From Colwellia sp. (GTDB lineage: Bacteria > Pseudomonadota > Gammaproteobacteria > Enterobacterales > Alteromonadaceae): a stretch of DNA of 64,000 nt. The DNA is taken from the NCBI GenBank assembly GCA_002733765.1, contig NVWU01000010.1:1-64000 (forward strand). The letters run 5' to 3'. This document shows positions 18,421 through 27,227 of the stretch, one piece after another (positions within the stretch are counted from its first letter, which is position 1; each line of letters starts with the position of its first letter). A program made the translations under genes and the position numbers. A model generated the notes under the pieces. That model was not told the DNA's origin. It was given only the letters and a program-made list of their open reading frames with translations, and ran no database searches.

Positions 18421-18969
18421 ATGAACAAAGAGCAATTACTCGCGCTTAACGCAATAGGTAAACCGGTTGGTATAGACGTTTTTTTCACTATTCAACAATA
18501 TGTCAATCAAGAAGCGTACTGGTTAAATCATGAAAAACTCAATGAGTGGTGTGACAGCCTTGAAGATGATTTGGTTTATTGGGCACCATTACGTGAAAAC
18601 ATATTACGTAGAAATCGCACACCAGAGATAAGTCCTTCAAAGGTACCACTTTTTGAAGAAAACAAAGACTCAATCATTATGCGGTTGAGACGAAATGATA
18701 GTGGGATGTGTTGGACAGAAGATCCACCGACACGTCAGATAACAGCAGTATCTAATCTTGAAATATTTCATACGGATAAAGTTGATGAGTTTGAAGTTCA
18801 CACTGTATTTACCCTTTATCGTAGTCGATTTGAGCGTGATGACTCCACGTTAATGGGTCGCCGTAAAGATATCTGGCGTAAAGTTGGTAATGATTATCGT
18901 TTAGCCGGGCGGCTTATTCTTCTACAACAATCTACGTTGCTAACTAAAAACTTAAATGTGTTTATGTAA
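18421..18969 (+). CDS. Rieske aromatic-ring dioxygenase, beta subunit
   Basis: A 182-residue small subunit (BphA2/HcaF type), a cone-shaped NTF2-like protein without cofactors that completes an alpha3beta3 oxygenase. Family features are QQYVNQEAYWLNHEKLNEW near the N-terminus, DLVYWAPLREN, and near the C-terminus GRRKDIWRKVGNDYRLAGR. It follows the alpha-subunit gene directly. Confidence 0.92.
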   Translation: MNKEQLLALNAIGKPVGIDVFFTIQQYVNQEAYWLNHEKLNEWCDSLEDDLVYWAPLRENILRRNRTPEISPSKVPLFEENKDSIIMRLRRNDSGMCWTEDPPTRQITAVSNLEIFHTDKVDEFEVHTVFTLYRSRFERDDSTLMGRRKDIWRKVGNDYRLAGRLILLQQSTLLTKNLNVFM

Positions 18970-18985
18970 TTGAAAGGTGAAAATT

Positions 18986-19765
18986 ATGCATATGTTACTG
19001 AATAGACGAGTAATAGTCACCGGTGCTGGAAGTGGAATTGGCAAGGCTATTGTAAAACGATTTTTGAATGAGGGCGCTCATGTACTTGGCGTTGTTCGAA
19101 AAGCAGAGCAAGTTGATGAGTTTACAGATCATGATGAGTTTTGCTATGTGGTAGGTGATGTTAACAATTACTCTACTAACGAAATTGCTGTAATAACAGC
19201 CATTGAAAAATGGGGTGGTCTAGATGTTATGATTGCCAATGCAGGCGTCTGGGATTTTTTCAAAAAGCTGCAAAAAATGTCTGCGAAAGAGCTTGAGGAC
19301 GGTTTCTCACAAATTATGTCTACAAATGTAAGAGCGGTATTAATGGCTGCGCATGCTAGTTACCCAGCATTAAATGAATCTAAAGGTGCGTTAATAACAA
19401 CAGGCTCTAATGCTTGTTTCCGTCCTGGTGGTGGTGGCCCTCTTTATACCGCATCTAAATATGCTTTACGTGGCGTTGTTGGTCAGTTAGCTTTGGACTT
19501 TGCTCCTAACGTTCGTGTTTCTGGTGTTGCTCCAGGTGCAACTGATACACCTATTAGCGGTATTGATGCATTAAATCAGCGACAAAAATCAATGAATCAA
19601 GACCGTGAACGTTTAGAGTCGATGGGACAACACATCCCATTAGGCCGGATATCTTCTCCTGAAGAACATACAGATTTATATGTGACATTGGCAAGTGAAA
19701 ATGGTGCTAGGTATATTACAGGAACTATTTTGATTAGTGACGGAGGTTTATCCGCAGGAGCATAA
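18986..19765 (+). CDS. cis-Dihydrodiol dehydrogenase (short-chain dehydrogenase)
   Basis: A 259-residue SDR enzyme expected to oxidise the cis-dihydrodiol to the catechol (BphB/HcaB role). The NAD-binding motif is VTGAGSGIGKA, the NAG motif is in MIANAGVWD, and the active site has a Ser (TTGSNACF region) with YTASK. The C-terminus reads GTILISDGG. The ATG at 18986 is preferred to an in-frame GTG at 18977 because AAGGTG serves as its ribosome-binding site. It is the last gene of the operon, and a terminator follows. Confidence 0.88.
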   Translation: MHMLLNRRVIVTGAGSGIGKAIVKRFLNEGAHVLGVVRKAEQVDEFTDHDEFCYVVGDVNNYSTNEIAVITAIEKWGGLDVMIANAGVWDFFKKLQKMSAKELEDGFSQIMSTNVRAVLMAAHASYPALNESKGALITTGSNACFRPGGGGPLYTASKYALRGVVGQLALDFAPNVRVSGVAPGATDTPISGIDALNQRQKSMNQDRERLESMGQHIPLGRISSPEEHTDLYVTLASENGARYITGTILISDGGLSAGA

Positions 19766-19801
19766 TATAGATATAACCCTTCCATAACTTAAAAGTTAGA
19801 T

Positions 19802-19832
19802 AAAAATCTCGGCCGCAAGCGACCGAGTTTTA
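19802..19832. terminator. Terminator at the end of the aromatic operon
   Basis: CTCGG-C-CGC pairs with GCG-A-CCGAG around AA, flanked by A and T tracts. The stem is GC-rich compared with the surroundings. It can work on either strand. Confidence 0.65.
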
Positions 19833-19986
19833 AAATAGTTATTAGCTTTATTCTTTACGATAAAACTAACAAAAGCTATAAAAAGAAGTTGTACTTGGAT
19901 TGGCTCATAAAAAACACTATATGAAAAACTGTAACAGGTAAAAATATATAATATTTCACCCGCTCAATGCCTAAAATTCAGGCATA

Positions 19987-20016
19987 AAAAAACCGATGAC
20001 AGGCCATCGGTTTTTT
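19987..20016 (-). terminator. Terminator of fabV
   Basis: A run of A, then ACCGATG pairing with CATCGGT and a run of six T. It is a strong symmetrical hairpin 26 bases past the fabV stop and probably works from both sides. Confidence 0.8.
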
Positions 20017-20041
20017 AGATTTGCTTGACGATTTAAATATC

Positions 20042-21232
20042 TTAACTTAAGTTATTAATCTCAACTTCTGGACTCAGATCTTCATCATAGTCAACACCGT
20101 CAATGCCAAAACCAAATAATTTTAAAAATTCATTGTGATAGCCAATATAATCAGTAAGTTCATCTATAGTATCTGTATCAACACTATTCCAAACATCAGT
20201 AATACGTTGTTGCACACTGTCTTCAAGCTCTTTATAATTTTGACGAAAACGTCCTTGCTCATCAAGACGAGGACTCTTGCTATAAATATTTTCTTTAAAT
20301 AAATTACTTATTTGTTCAATACAACCTTCATAAGTGCCATCAGCTTTCATTACTTTAAACATAGCTGAAATATAAAGTGGCATAATTGGAATTGCCGAGC
20401 TTGCTTGTGTTACTACCGCATTTAGTGAAGTAACTCGAGCTTGTCCATCAAGGCTAGCTGTCGCTATATTAATAGCGGTTGCAGCTCTGTCTAAATCTTC
20501 TTTGGCTTTACCAATAGTAGCTTTACCGTAAATAGGCCATGTCAGTTCTTTACCAATATAGGTATAAGCAACAGTTTTGACTCCTTGAGCTAATACGTCA
20601 GCCTCTTTTAATGCGTTTAACCATAACTCCCAGTCAGCGCCCCCCATCACATCAATAGTTCCTTGAATTTCAGCATCATTAGCTTCTTCAACAGAAATTG
20701 AATCAATAGTACGTTTTGAAGTATTTAAATTTTTAGTGGTTACGCTTTGGCCAATTGGTTTTAACACTGAAGAGTATACTTCACCAGTATCTGGATCTGT
20801 TCTGCGTGGTGACGCTAATGAATAAATCACTAAATCAATTTTACCCATATCAGCTTTAATCGTTTCAATTGTTTGCGCTTTAATCGCATGAGAAAAAGCA
20901 TCACCATTAATGTTTTTTGAATAAATACCTGCTTCATCAGCCGCTTTTTGAAAAGCCGCTGTGTTGTACCAACCTGCTGAACCAGTTTTTCTTATCGTTG
21001 GTGGTTTCTCAAAGAATATACCTAGAGTACTGGCATTATGACCAAAAGTAGCGGTAATACGTGAAGCCAAACCATAACCAGTAGAAGCACCAATCACTAA
21101 AACATTTTTTGGTCCTGTTTCACTAAACGCTTCACTTTTAACATAAGAAATTTGTTCTTTCACATGCGCTTCACAACCAGCTGGGTGAGCATTAGTACAA
21201 ATAAAACCACGAATTTTTGGCTTGATTACCAT
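20042..21232 (-). CDS. fabV: Trans-2-enoyl-ACP/CoA reductase (NADH), FabV
   Basis: A 396-residue FabV-type enoyl reductase, catalysing the last step of fatty-acid elongation with NADH. It starts MVIKPKIRGFICTNAHPAGC, a hallmark of the family. The nucleotide-binding segment is NVLVIGASTGYGLASRI. The catalytic Tyr-X8-Lys is seen in PIYGKATIGKAK near residue 235. FabV enzymes are usually insensitive to triclosan. It is monocistronic. Confidence 0.95.
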   Translation of the reverse strand: MVIKPKIRGFICTNAHPAGCEAHVKEQISYVKSEAFSETGPKNVLVIGASTGYGLASRITATFGHNASTLGIFFEKPPTIRKTGSAGWYNTAAFQKAADEAGIYSKNINGDAFSHAIKAQTIETIKADMGKIDLVIYSLASPRRTDPDTGEVYSSVLKPIGQSVTTKNLNTSKRTIDSISVEEANDAEIQGTIDVMGGADWELWLNALKEADVLAQGVKTVAYTYIGKELTWPIYGKATIGKAKEDLDRAATAINIATASLDGQARVTSLNAVVTQASSAIPIMPLYISAMFKVMKADGTYEGCIEQISNLFKENIYSKSPRLDEQGRFRQNYKELEDSVQQRITDVWNSVDTDTIDELTDYIGYHNEFLKLFGFGIDGVDYDEDLSPEVEINNLS

Positions 21233-21418
21233 AAGAAAACCTTTTTAGATTGTTTTTATAAAGAATAAAATTTTCGCTATTGTACCTTGCTCTCAAACTT
21301 AAGAGGTACAAGCAGTCGATATACACATTCTACAACTTAAGTTGAATTAGGTATAGCATTGAAAACCATATTATATTTCACAACAAATCACGATTCACCG
21401 TGTTCTGCTTAACCGAAA

Positions 21419-21733
21419 TTACTTATCACCACCTAAACAATTTGGCGACAAAGGTGTGTTGTCAGCATAATAATCATGCCATTCTTTTTCTGTATAGGTA
21501 TGTAAAGCTAAAGCGTGAATTTTTTCAGCCAACTCTTCTACCAACACGGCATTAACGGCACGATGACGTTTTATCAGTCGTTCGTCTTCAAAATGATTTG
21601 AAACAATGATTACTTTAAAATGAGACTCACTACCCGGCGGTACATTATGATTACTACTCTCGTTAATCACATCCAAGTGTAGCGGTGAAAATGCGGATAA
21701 AAGCTTTGTTTCAATGGCTGTAGCTATAGACAT
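21419..21733 (-). CDS. bolA: BolA family protein
   Basis: A 104-residue BolA/YrbA protein. [21 protein letters not shown] and [16 protein letters not shown] match E. coli BolA closely, including the conserved His in the RHR motif. [13 protein letters not shown] also matches. BolA proteins partner monothiol glutaredoxins in Fe-S handling and influence morphology. Here bolA stands near yajG and ampG, which are also its neighbours in E. coli. Confidence 0.93.
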   Translation of the reverse strand: MSIATAIETKLLSAFSPLHLDVINESSNHNVPPGSESHFKVIIVSNHFEDERLIKRHRAVNAVLVEELAEKIHALALHTYTEKEWHDYYADNTPLSPNCLGGDK

Positions 21734-21954
21734 TATTTTTCTCTAAAAAGTGGGAGACACTAGTAATTTTAGCTAACTTATAACGAAATGCTACGCATGG
21801 AAATACAAAACACTCTATTACAGCTAACTTAATGGTGTCATTAAGATTTTATTTTAATAAAATTTAGGTACTAGAAGCAACAAAAATTAACGCGATATAA
21901 GTATAAATATGTCACAATAGCTTAACTCTATTTATTATCATCCATGCCTTTACT

Positions 21955-23172
21955 ATGCTAAGCCCCTTCTTTGTAAATGATAAACAACTCAAACTTTCCC
22001 GCTTTCCTTTAGCCCAAGTAAACCGCAGTTTACAGGCTTGGGATGCCAGTGATGAATATTTACTCAATTATATTAAAGATGAACAATTAATTTCAACTAC
22101 GGCTCGAGTGCTCATTTTTAATGATGCCTTTGGTGCACTAACCACTAGTTTTTGTACGCCATCAGATTTGAGTTTACCTAACGACTTACCTGACAATTAT
22201 CAGAGTCATAAAACTAACATTTATTGTATTAATGATTCCTATGTAAGCAGTCAAGGTATCGCTCATAATATCAATCAAAATCAACTTGATAATGCCAATA
22301 TTACTCAATTAAATAGCTTAGAATCATTACCGACTGATATTGATATCATTTTATTTAAAATACCAAAAAACAAATCTTTATTGATTGCACAATTGATCGA
22401 AATAAAAAAGAGTGTTGAGCAATATAATATAGATAAAAATCCAGTTTTTATTGCCGCTGATCGCGCCAAAGAAATTCACAGTTCAACATTAAAATTGTTT
22501 GAAAAGTATTTAGGTACGACTACAACATCATTAGCGGTAAAAAAAGCCCGTTTAGTTTTTTGCCAATTTGACCAAAAACAAAGTCATAAAGACCCTTTCC
22601 CAACAGTTTGGCCATTAACTGATCAGACTTTGAAGCGTGATTTTATTATTAGCAATCATGCCAATGTCTATGCGAGAGAAAAGCTTGATATTGGCGCCCG
22701 TTATTTTATTGAAAACCTACCCTATGTGAAGGAAAATAGCCAAGTTATTGATTTAGGTTGTGGTAATGGTGTTATTGGTTTAACTATTTTAGCCAATCAA
22801 CCAACCGCGTACATTCAATTTGTTGATGAATCACATATGGCAATCACTAGTGCTAAAGTCAATATTAAAACGAATCTGCCTGAATTAGTCACGCAATGCC
22901 AATTCCACTTAAATGATTGTCTGACAAATGTTGAGAGTAATAGTGTTGATTTGATTTTATGTAACCCTCCTTTTCATCAACAAACAGCCACCACAGATCA
23001 TATTGCATGGCAAATGTTTAAAGACAGCTTTAGAGTGTTAAAAAAAGGAGGAGAGTTACGTATTATTGGTAATCGACAACTGGCTTATCACATTAAATTA
23101 AAACGTATTTTTGGCAATGAAAAACTCATTGCTAGTAATGACAAATTTGTCACACAATCCGCCATTAAATAA
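21955..23172 (+). CDS. rlmG: 23S rRNA (guanine1835-N2)-methyltransferase RlmG
   Basis: A 405-residue protein of the RlmG/RsmC type. The N-terminal half is a degenerate methyltransferase-like domain. The C-terminal half has the SAM-binding VIDLGCGNGVIGL motif near residue 265 and the catalytic NPPF motif in LILCNPPFHQ near 340. It methylates N2 of G1835 in 23S rRNA. The ATG at 21955 is the only sensible start, as one 11 bases upstream runs into a stop. Confidence 0.9.
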   Translation: MLSPFFVNDKQLKLSRFPLAQVNRSLQAWDASDEYLLNYIKDEQLISTTARVLIFNDAFGALTTSFCTPSDLSLPNDLPDNYQSHKTNIYCINDSYVSSQGIAHNINQNQLDNANITQLNSLESLPTDIDIILFKIPKNKSLLIAQLIEIKKSVEQYNIDKNPVFIAADRAKEIHSSTLKLFEKYLGTTTTSLAVKKARLVFCQFDQKQSHKDPFPTVWPLTDQTLKRDFIISNHANVYAREKLDIGARYFIENLPYVKENSQVIDLGCGNGVIGLTILANQPTAYIQFVDESHMAITSAKVNIKTNLPELVTQCQFHLNDCLTNVESNSVDLILCNPPFHQQTATTDHIAWQMFKDSFRVLKKGGELRIIGNRQLAYHIKLKRIFGNEKLIASNDKFVTQSAIK

Positions 23173-23203
23173 TTTTTCAAAATACAATAAGCGAACTATT
23201 TAC

Positions 23204-23779
23204 ATGAAATCAAAAAAAATTTTACTACCCGTAGCCTCGTTAATTATTACTTTTTTATTAACTGGCTGCGCTAGCGCACCAAGCCATTTAATTATTGCAC
23301 CTGAAATTACCGCTCCGTCAATAATTCAACATACCAATCAACAAGCAGCACTTAATGTTGTCGATATGCGTACCGCAAATCATATTGTTCAAATATTACG
23401 TGAAGGTGAAGCAGCAACAATTCTTTCCGCTCAAGAACGACTTGAAAAAACAATCCAAAATAGTTTAAAAAAACATTGGCAACAACAAGGTTTATCCATT
23501 CAAGCCAGTGCAGTAAACTCAATTAATATCGCAATCGAAAAAGCGATAATAAGTGTCACACAAAAAACAATGAGTTATCAAGTACAAACCGAAATAGTAC
23601 TAAAAGTGGCGGTTAACAATAGCGTACAAACACTGACAAGTACCTTTAAAAATAGTGGTACTAGTAAAGGCCCTTTTAAAGCTGACATTGCCGTATTAGA
23701 GCGAAATTTCAACCAACGTCTAGCCAATTTACTACAGCAAATTTTAACCAATGAAAAAATTAACCTTTTTTTGAAATAA
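23204..23779 (+). CDS. yajG: YajG-family lipoprotein
   Basis: A 191-residue outer-membrane lipoprotein. The start at 23204 gives MKSKK, a hydrophobic core and the lipobox LTGC. An in-frame extension to 23111 would overlap rlmG and spoil the signal. The mature part (VDMRTANHIVQI, LEKTIQNSLKKHWQQQG) matches the YajG family, whose molecular role is unclear. It is next to ampG as in E. coli. Confidence 0.85.
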   Translation: MKSKKILLPVASLIITFLLTGCASAPSHLIIAPEITAPSIIQHTNQQAALNVVDMRTANHIVQILREGEAATILSAQERLEKTIQNSLKKHWQQQGLSIQASAVNSINIAIEKAIISVTQKTMSYQVQTEIVLKVAVNNSVQTLTSTFKNSGTSKGPFKADIAVLERNFNQRLANLLQQILTNEKINLFLK

Positions 23780-24022
23780 ACCACTTTAAATGACCTTAGA
23801 ACCTGGTAAATACTAGCGATCATTGAAGGTAAAGATGTGCGTGAAGTCATGGTAAAAATAATGACAGATGACAATAAAGCTATTAGTTAGGAAGATGTAC
23901 CTTAAAAACCTGTCGTGTGGCTCAAAGTCACACTATTGTCTACCGAATAACAAAACTTATTACACTAAAATATCAAAGAATATTATTTACCAAACAAAAT
24001 AGTAATAATGGACAGTTCACAA

Positions 24023-24058
24023 TTTTTGTCAAAAAAGTTATTATTTTTTTGACAAAAA
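24023..24058. repeat. 14-bp perfect inverted repeat
   Basis: TTTTTGTCAAAAAA and TTTTTTGACAAAAA flank an 8-base loop. It could be a bidirectional terminator for yajG, though it lies 240 bases after the stop. Confidence 0.6.
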
Positions 24059-24192
24059 GCCCATTGTCACCGATAAATTAGATGGTCGTTAATTTTTTTG
24101 CGTTGTAATTTTGTGTTAATCACTTTTCAAGAAAGTAAATAGTATGGTCTGTTGATCTTTCACCGTTAAATTTTGTTCGAGATAAAACCGTT

Positions 24193-24269
24193 TTAATCTC
24201 GGCGAGTAGTGTCTAACCTAGTCATTCTAAGCAAGCACTGCGCAGCAAAGAATAAAGCACTTTTAGCTA
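24193..24269 (+). repeat. Dispersed repeat, copy A
   Basis: Bases 24193-24239 match the reverse complement of 26498-26544 at 39 of 47 positions, mostly with transition differences. Weaker similarity continues for another 30 bases. The shared core includes GGCGAGTAGTGT and CCTAG. The two copies are inverted and flank the hypothetical gene, ampG and the small membrane protein. Confidence 0.7.
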
Positions 24270-24451
24270 AATCCTTCAGACAGGGTTTGTTGAATATTTT
24301 TACGGCCTTATCGCCTTGTATAAATACAACAAATAGCGGTAAAAGCAATATTAAAAGTTCAATAGCCCCTAAAAGCATACTTTGTTAATCAGGTTAATAT
24401 TCATCTAACATTTTTATTTAGGAAGCAAGGAGTGCATCTAAGGAATAATTC

Positions 24452-24781
24452 ATGATAATCGAACAGTTTATCAATGAAAAAATTATACAAATGAGCGCTT
24501 ATATTAGTGCGGTCTGTAACCAGACATTGCATTACACTGAATTAGATCAATTCATCGTTGATACCATGGAAGAATGGGCATATTTAAATGTCACTGATGA
24601 AACACCAAGTACGGCGCAAGAGCGTGTATTTTGGCATTTAATGCATGAAGTGAGCTTAAATGGTGGTCAAGCCCTACAACAAAATTTATTTTTCAAAATA
24701 GAAATGAATACCTGTATAGATTTTTTTAATGGTATTGGTAGTTACCCTATCGATTGCATTGGTTGGCGACCTATTGCTTAA
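24452..24781 (+). CDS. Conserved-looking hypothetical protein
   Basis: A 109-residue soluble protein with no family I can name. It has balanced composition, several Trp and His residues (EEWAYLNV, RVFWHLMHEV) and a proper length, and starts at an ATG with AAGGAA 7 bases before it. The pattern suggests a real gene, perhaps a small lineage-restricted Alteromonadales protein. It has no signal peptide or membrane segment. Confidence 0.65.
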   Translation: MIIEQFINEKIIQMSAYISAVCNQTLHYTELDQFIVDTMEEWAYLNVTDETPSTAQERVFWHLMHEVSLNGGQALQQNLFFKIEMNTCIDFFNGIGSYPIDCIGWRPIA

Positions 24782-25018
24782 ATTTAACTATCTGCTCAGG
24801 TGATTATTGATGCATTATTCAACATTGAGAAAAAATTATCTGTCGAGGTATCGAGGGTGTTTTTTGATATGACTAGCGCCATCAAAAAATATTTCTGGCT
24901 CAGAGAAGCTAAAATAAGCGTAAGTAAATGATTACAAATGTAATAACACGCTTCTGCTTAGTACAGCACTCTGATAAGCTTAAACCTATAAATGACCAGT
25001 TAAATAAGCAACCTGTGA

Positions 25019-26284
25019 ATGCCCTCTTCTTTTAAACAAGCGATTCTAAATAAGCGTATGCTGATCTGTATATTTACAGGCTTTAGCTCAGGGTTGCCAT
25101 TGTTTGTTCTTTACCAGTTAGTGCCCGGCTGGCTACGAGATCAAGGTGTTTCTTTAGCTGAAATAGGTTTATTTTCATTAATTGGTATTCCTTATGTCTG
25201 GAAGTTTCTTTGGTCACCATTAATTGATAGATATTCTTTAGGTGGTCTAGGAAGAAGACGCAGTTGGATGTTAGCCGCACAAGTTTTACTACTAATTTCA
25301 ATCGCGGGTTTTGGTATGGTAAGCCCAATAGAAAATATTTGGTCTGTTGCCTACCTTGCCGTCGCGGTTGCATTTTTCAGTGCCAGCCAAGATATAGTAC
25401 TCGATGCTTATCGACGAGAGTTATTACCAGATAATGAATTAGGTTTAGGTAACTCTATTCATGTACAGGCTTATCGGTTTTCTGGTTTAGTACCGGGCTC
25501 ATTAGCTTTTATTCTTGCAGATCACATCAGTTGGCAATCGGTTTTCATTATTGTCGCCGCCTTTATGGTATTAGGTATTCTACTAACACTATTTATTAAA
25601 GAGTTAGATACTGAACATAATGCACCTACATCATTACGAGACGCGATTGTTTTACCCTTTAAAGATTTTATTCAAAGTAATGGATTAAAGTCAGCAGGGT
25701 TTACCTTGGCTTTTTTAGTGCTATATAAACTGGGCGACAATATGGCAACCGCACTACAAACACCCTTTTTTATTGATATGGGGTTTAGTAAAACAGAAAT
25801 TGGTGTTATTGCCAAAACATCCTCAATGATTGCCATGACCATAGGCATAGTAGTTGGTGGTATAGTCATGATTAAACTCAGCATAAACCGCGCTTTATGG
25901 CTTTTTGGTTTTGTACAAATTGCCAGTATCCTAGGTTTTGCTGCACTGGCTGAAATTGGCCATAATAACGTTGCTTTAGCAATAGCAATGGGGTTTGAAT
26001 ACCTTGGTGTAGGTTTAGGTACCGCCGCTTTTACCGCTTTTATCGCCCGCACAACAAACCCTGCTTTTGCCGCTACACAAATAGCACTTTTTACCGCGTT
26101 AGCTGTTTTACCTAGAACGTTTGCCAATGCCACAACTGGTTTCATTGTCGAACAAATCGGTTGGACACAATTTTATTTTTTATGTACCGCCTTAGCTGTT
26201 CCAGGTATGTTAATGTTATTTAAAATCGCACCTTGGCATGAACAAACAGAGCAAAAAGTAATGGAAATAAAAACAGGAGTATAA
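25019..26284 (+). CDS. ampG: Muropeptide permease AmpG
   Basis: A 421-residue major-facilitator protein with about 12 hydrophobic segments. It takes up anhydro-muropeptides released in cell-wall turnover. The N-terminal GFSSGLPLFVLYQLVPGWLRDQGV and IGIPYVWKFLWSPLIDRY are AmpG signatures. SQDIVLDAYRRELL in the fourth to fifth segment is also typical. No strong ribosome-binding site is seen before the ATG. AmpG supplies the inducer for AmpC-type beta-lactamase systems where these exist. No ampC or ampR is in the window. Confidence 0.92.
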   Translation: MPSSFKQAILNKRMLICIFTGFSSGLPLFVLYQLVPGWLRDQGVSLAEIGLFSLIGIPYVWKFLWSPLIDRYSLGGLGRRRSWMLAAQVLLLISIAGFGMVSPIENIWSVAYLAVAVAFFSASQDIVLDAYRRELLPDNELGLGNSIHVQAYRFSGLVPGSLAFILADHISWQSVFIIVAAFMVLGILLTLFIKELDTEHNAPTSLRDAIVLPFKDFIQSNGLKSAGFTLAFLVLYKLGDNMATALQTPFFIDMGFSKTEIGVIAKTSSMIAMTIGIVVGGIVMIKLSINRALWLFGFVQIASILGFAALAEIGHNNVALAIAMGFEYLGVGLGTAAFTAFIARTTNPAFAATQIALFTALAVLPRTFANATTGFIVEQIGWTQFYFLCTALAVPGMLMLFKIAPWHEQTEQKVMEIKTGV

Positions 26285-26285
26285 A

Positions 26286-26456
26286 ATGATCAAGCTGTTC
26301 TTTCTTTTACCCATAATTATGTGCGCTATTTGGTGGCGGTATTTAGATAGTAGGGGTTATAGTTTAAAAGAAGGGTTAAAAGGTTTTATTTACATCTTAT
26401 CCTTTAATTCTGTTCTGATACTATTTTTCGTTCTAATGATTTGGGTTACTCACTAG
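26286..26456 (+). CDS. Small membrane protein downstream of ampG
   Basis: A 56-residue frame starting one base after the ampG stop. It encodes two hydrophobic segments (FFLLPIIMCAIWW at the start and SVLILFFVLMIWV at the end) joined by a charged loop with SRGYSLKEGLKGF. The tight spacing suggests translational coupling with ampG. I do not recognise a family. Confidence 0.6.
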   Translation: MIKLFFLLPIIMCAIWWRYLDSRGYSLKEGLKGFIYILSFNSVLILFFVLMIWVTH

Positions 26457-26466
26457 TCCTACAGCG

Positions 26467-26544
26467 TCAGCTAAAAACCTTTAACTTTTTGTTGAGTAGT
26501 GTTTACTTAGAGTGGCTAGGCTACACACTACTCGCCACGATTAA
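26467..26544 (-). repeat. Dispersed repeat, copy B (inverted relative to copy A)
   Basis: The core 26498-26544 matches copy A (24193-24239) on the opposite strand at 39 of 47 positions. This copy also has its own 8-bp stem, AGTAGTGT with ACACTACT, so it can fold as a hairpin. Confidence 0.7.
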
Positions 26545-26739
26545 ACGCTTTATGCTGCCTTATTTTTTTCAATAAAAATGTTACATGGATATGGTTTATT
26601 AGAGAATATAGACAGTACAGGAAGTACCTTATTAGATAATACAGGAGCAAACATCCTAAGCACACTCTTCTGAGCAACCATTCTTTCAATCAAAGCATCT
26701 AGAATCAAAAGAGTATTTTATCAACAAAAGTTACAAGGG

Positions 26740-27126
26740 TTAACTGTGTGGATTCCCTGTGAATCTTGCCCATGACAACAAGAGTGTTCTAAAATCATCA
26801 AGACCACAAGCCGCACTCTCATTTTGATCATAATGTATATGATCTACTGTTAACATTTCAGGCAAAGGCTCTGCACCATTTAAACTCGCATTTGAGTGAA
26901 TTTCTACGTCGCCTTGGCTAATAGCAACTGAATATTCATGACCCGTAATAACAACTTCATTTTGTTTGCCTTTTTCCACATTACTTATAGCGGTTAACAG
27001 TTGTGTTAATTTGGCGCTATCATGTCCAAGCTCAACTTCAATCCACGGACCAACGACTTCATGCTCTAAAGAAAAGCGTGCCTTTGCCTCACCGGTTATT
27101 GCATCATGTATAAATTCATATTCCAT
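26740..27126 (-). CDS. yacL: YacL family protein (UPF0231)
   Basis: A 128-residue cytosolic protein of the UPF0231/YacL family. MEYEFIHDAITGEAKARFSL is the typical start, so the ATG at 27126 is used rather than the longer frame to 27216. An acidic middle and the ending LLSWARFT fit the family. The function is not established. Confidence 0.85.
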   Translation of the reverse strand: MEYEFIHDAITGEAKARFSLEHEVVGPWIEVELGHDSAKLTQLLTAISNVEKGKQNEVVITGHEYSVAISQGDVEIHSNASLNGAEPLPEMLTVDHIHYDQNESAACGLDDFRTLLLSWARFTGNPHS

Positions 27127-27227
27127 AAGTTTACCACTTAATGTTACTTCAAGATTTGTTATTAACCTTTCTATATTGTAGCAAAAATTTAAACTTTTAG
27201 CGGTCAAAACTACCATTTAGATACAAG

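Larger units (their letters stand above)
23780..24451. other. Non-coding region between yajG and a hypothetical gene
   Basis: About 670 bases. Near 23815-23889 one frame reads AIIEGKDVREVMVKIMTDDNKAIS then stops, without a start, and may be the eroded end of a gene. A long perfect hairpin (24023-24058) and the first copy of an inverted dispersed repeat (24193 onward) are listed separately. A 61-codon minus-strand frame at 24193-24378 is made largely of that repeat and is not called. Confidence 0.5.

Noticed and set aside
24193..24378. 61-codon minus-strand frame with a hydrophobic start
   Set aside because: Its second half is the dispersed repeat, which in the other copy contains stops in the same frame, so it is unlikely to be a gene.
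25672..26145. 157-codon minus-strand frame inside ampG
   Set aside because: Antisense shadow of AmpG, rich in Ala and Pro without a motif.
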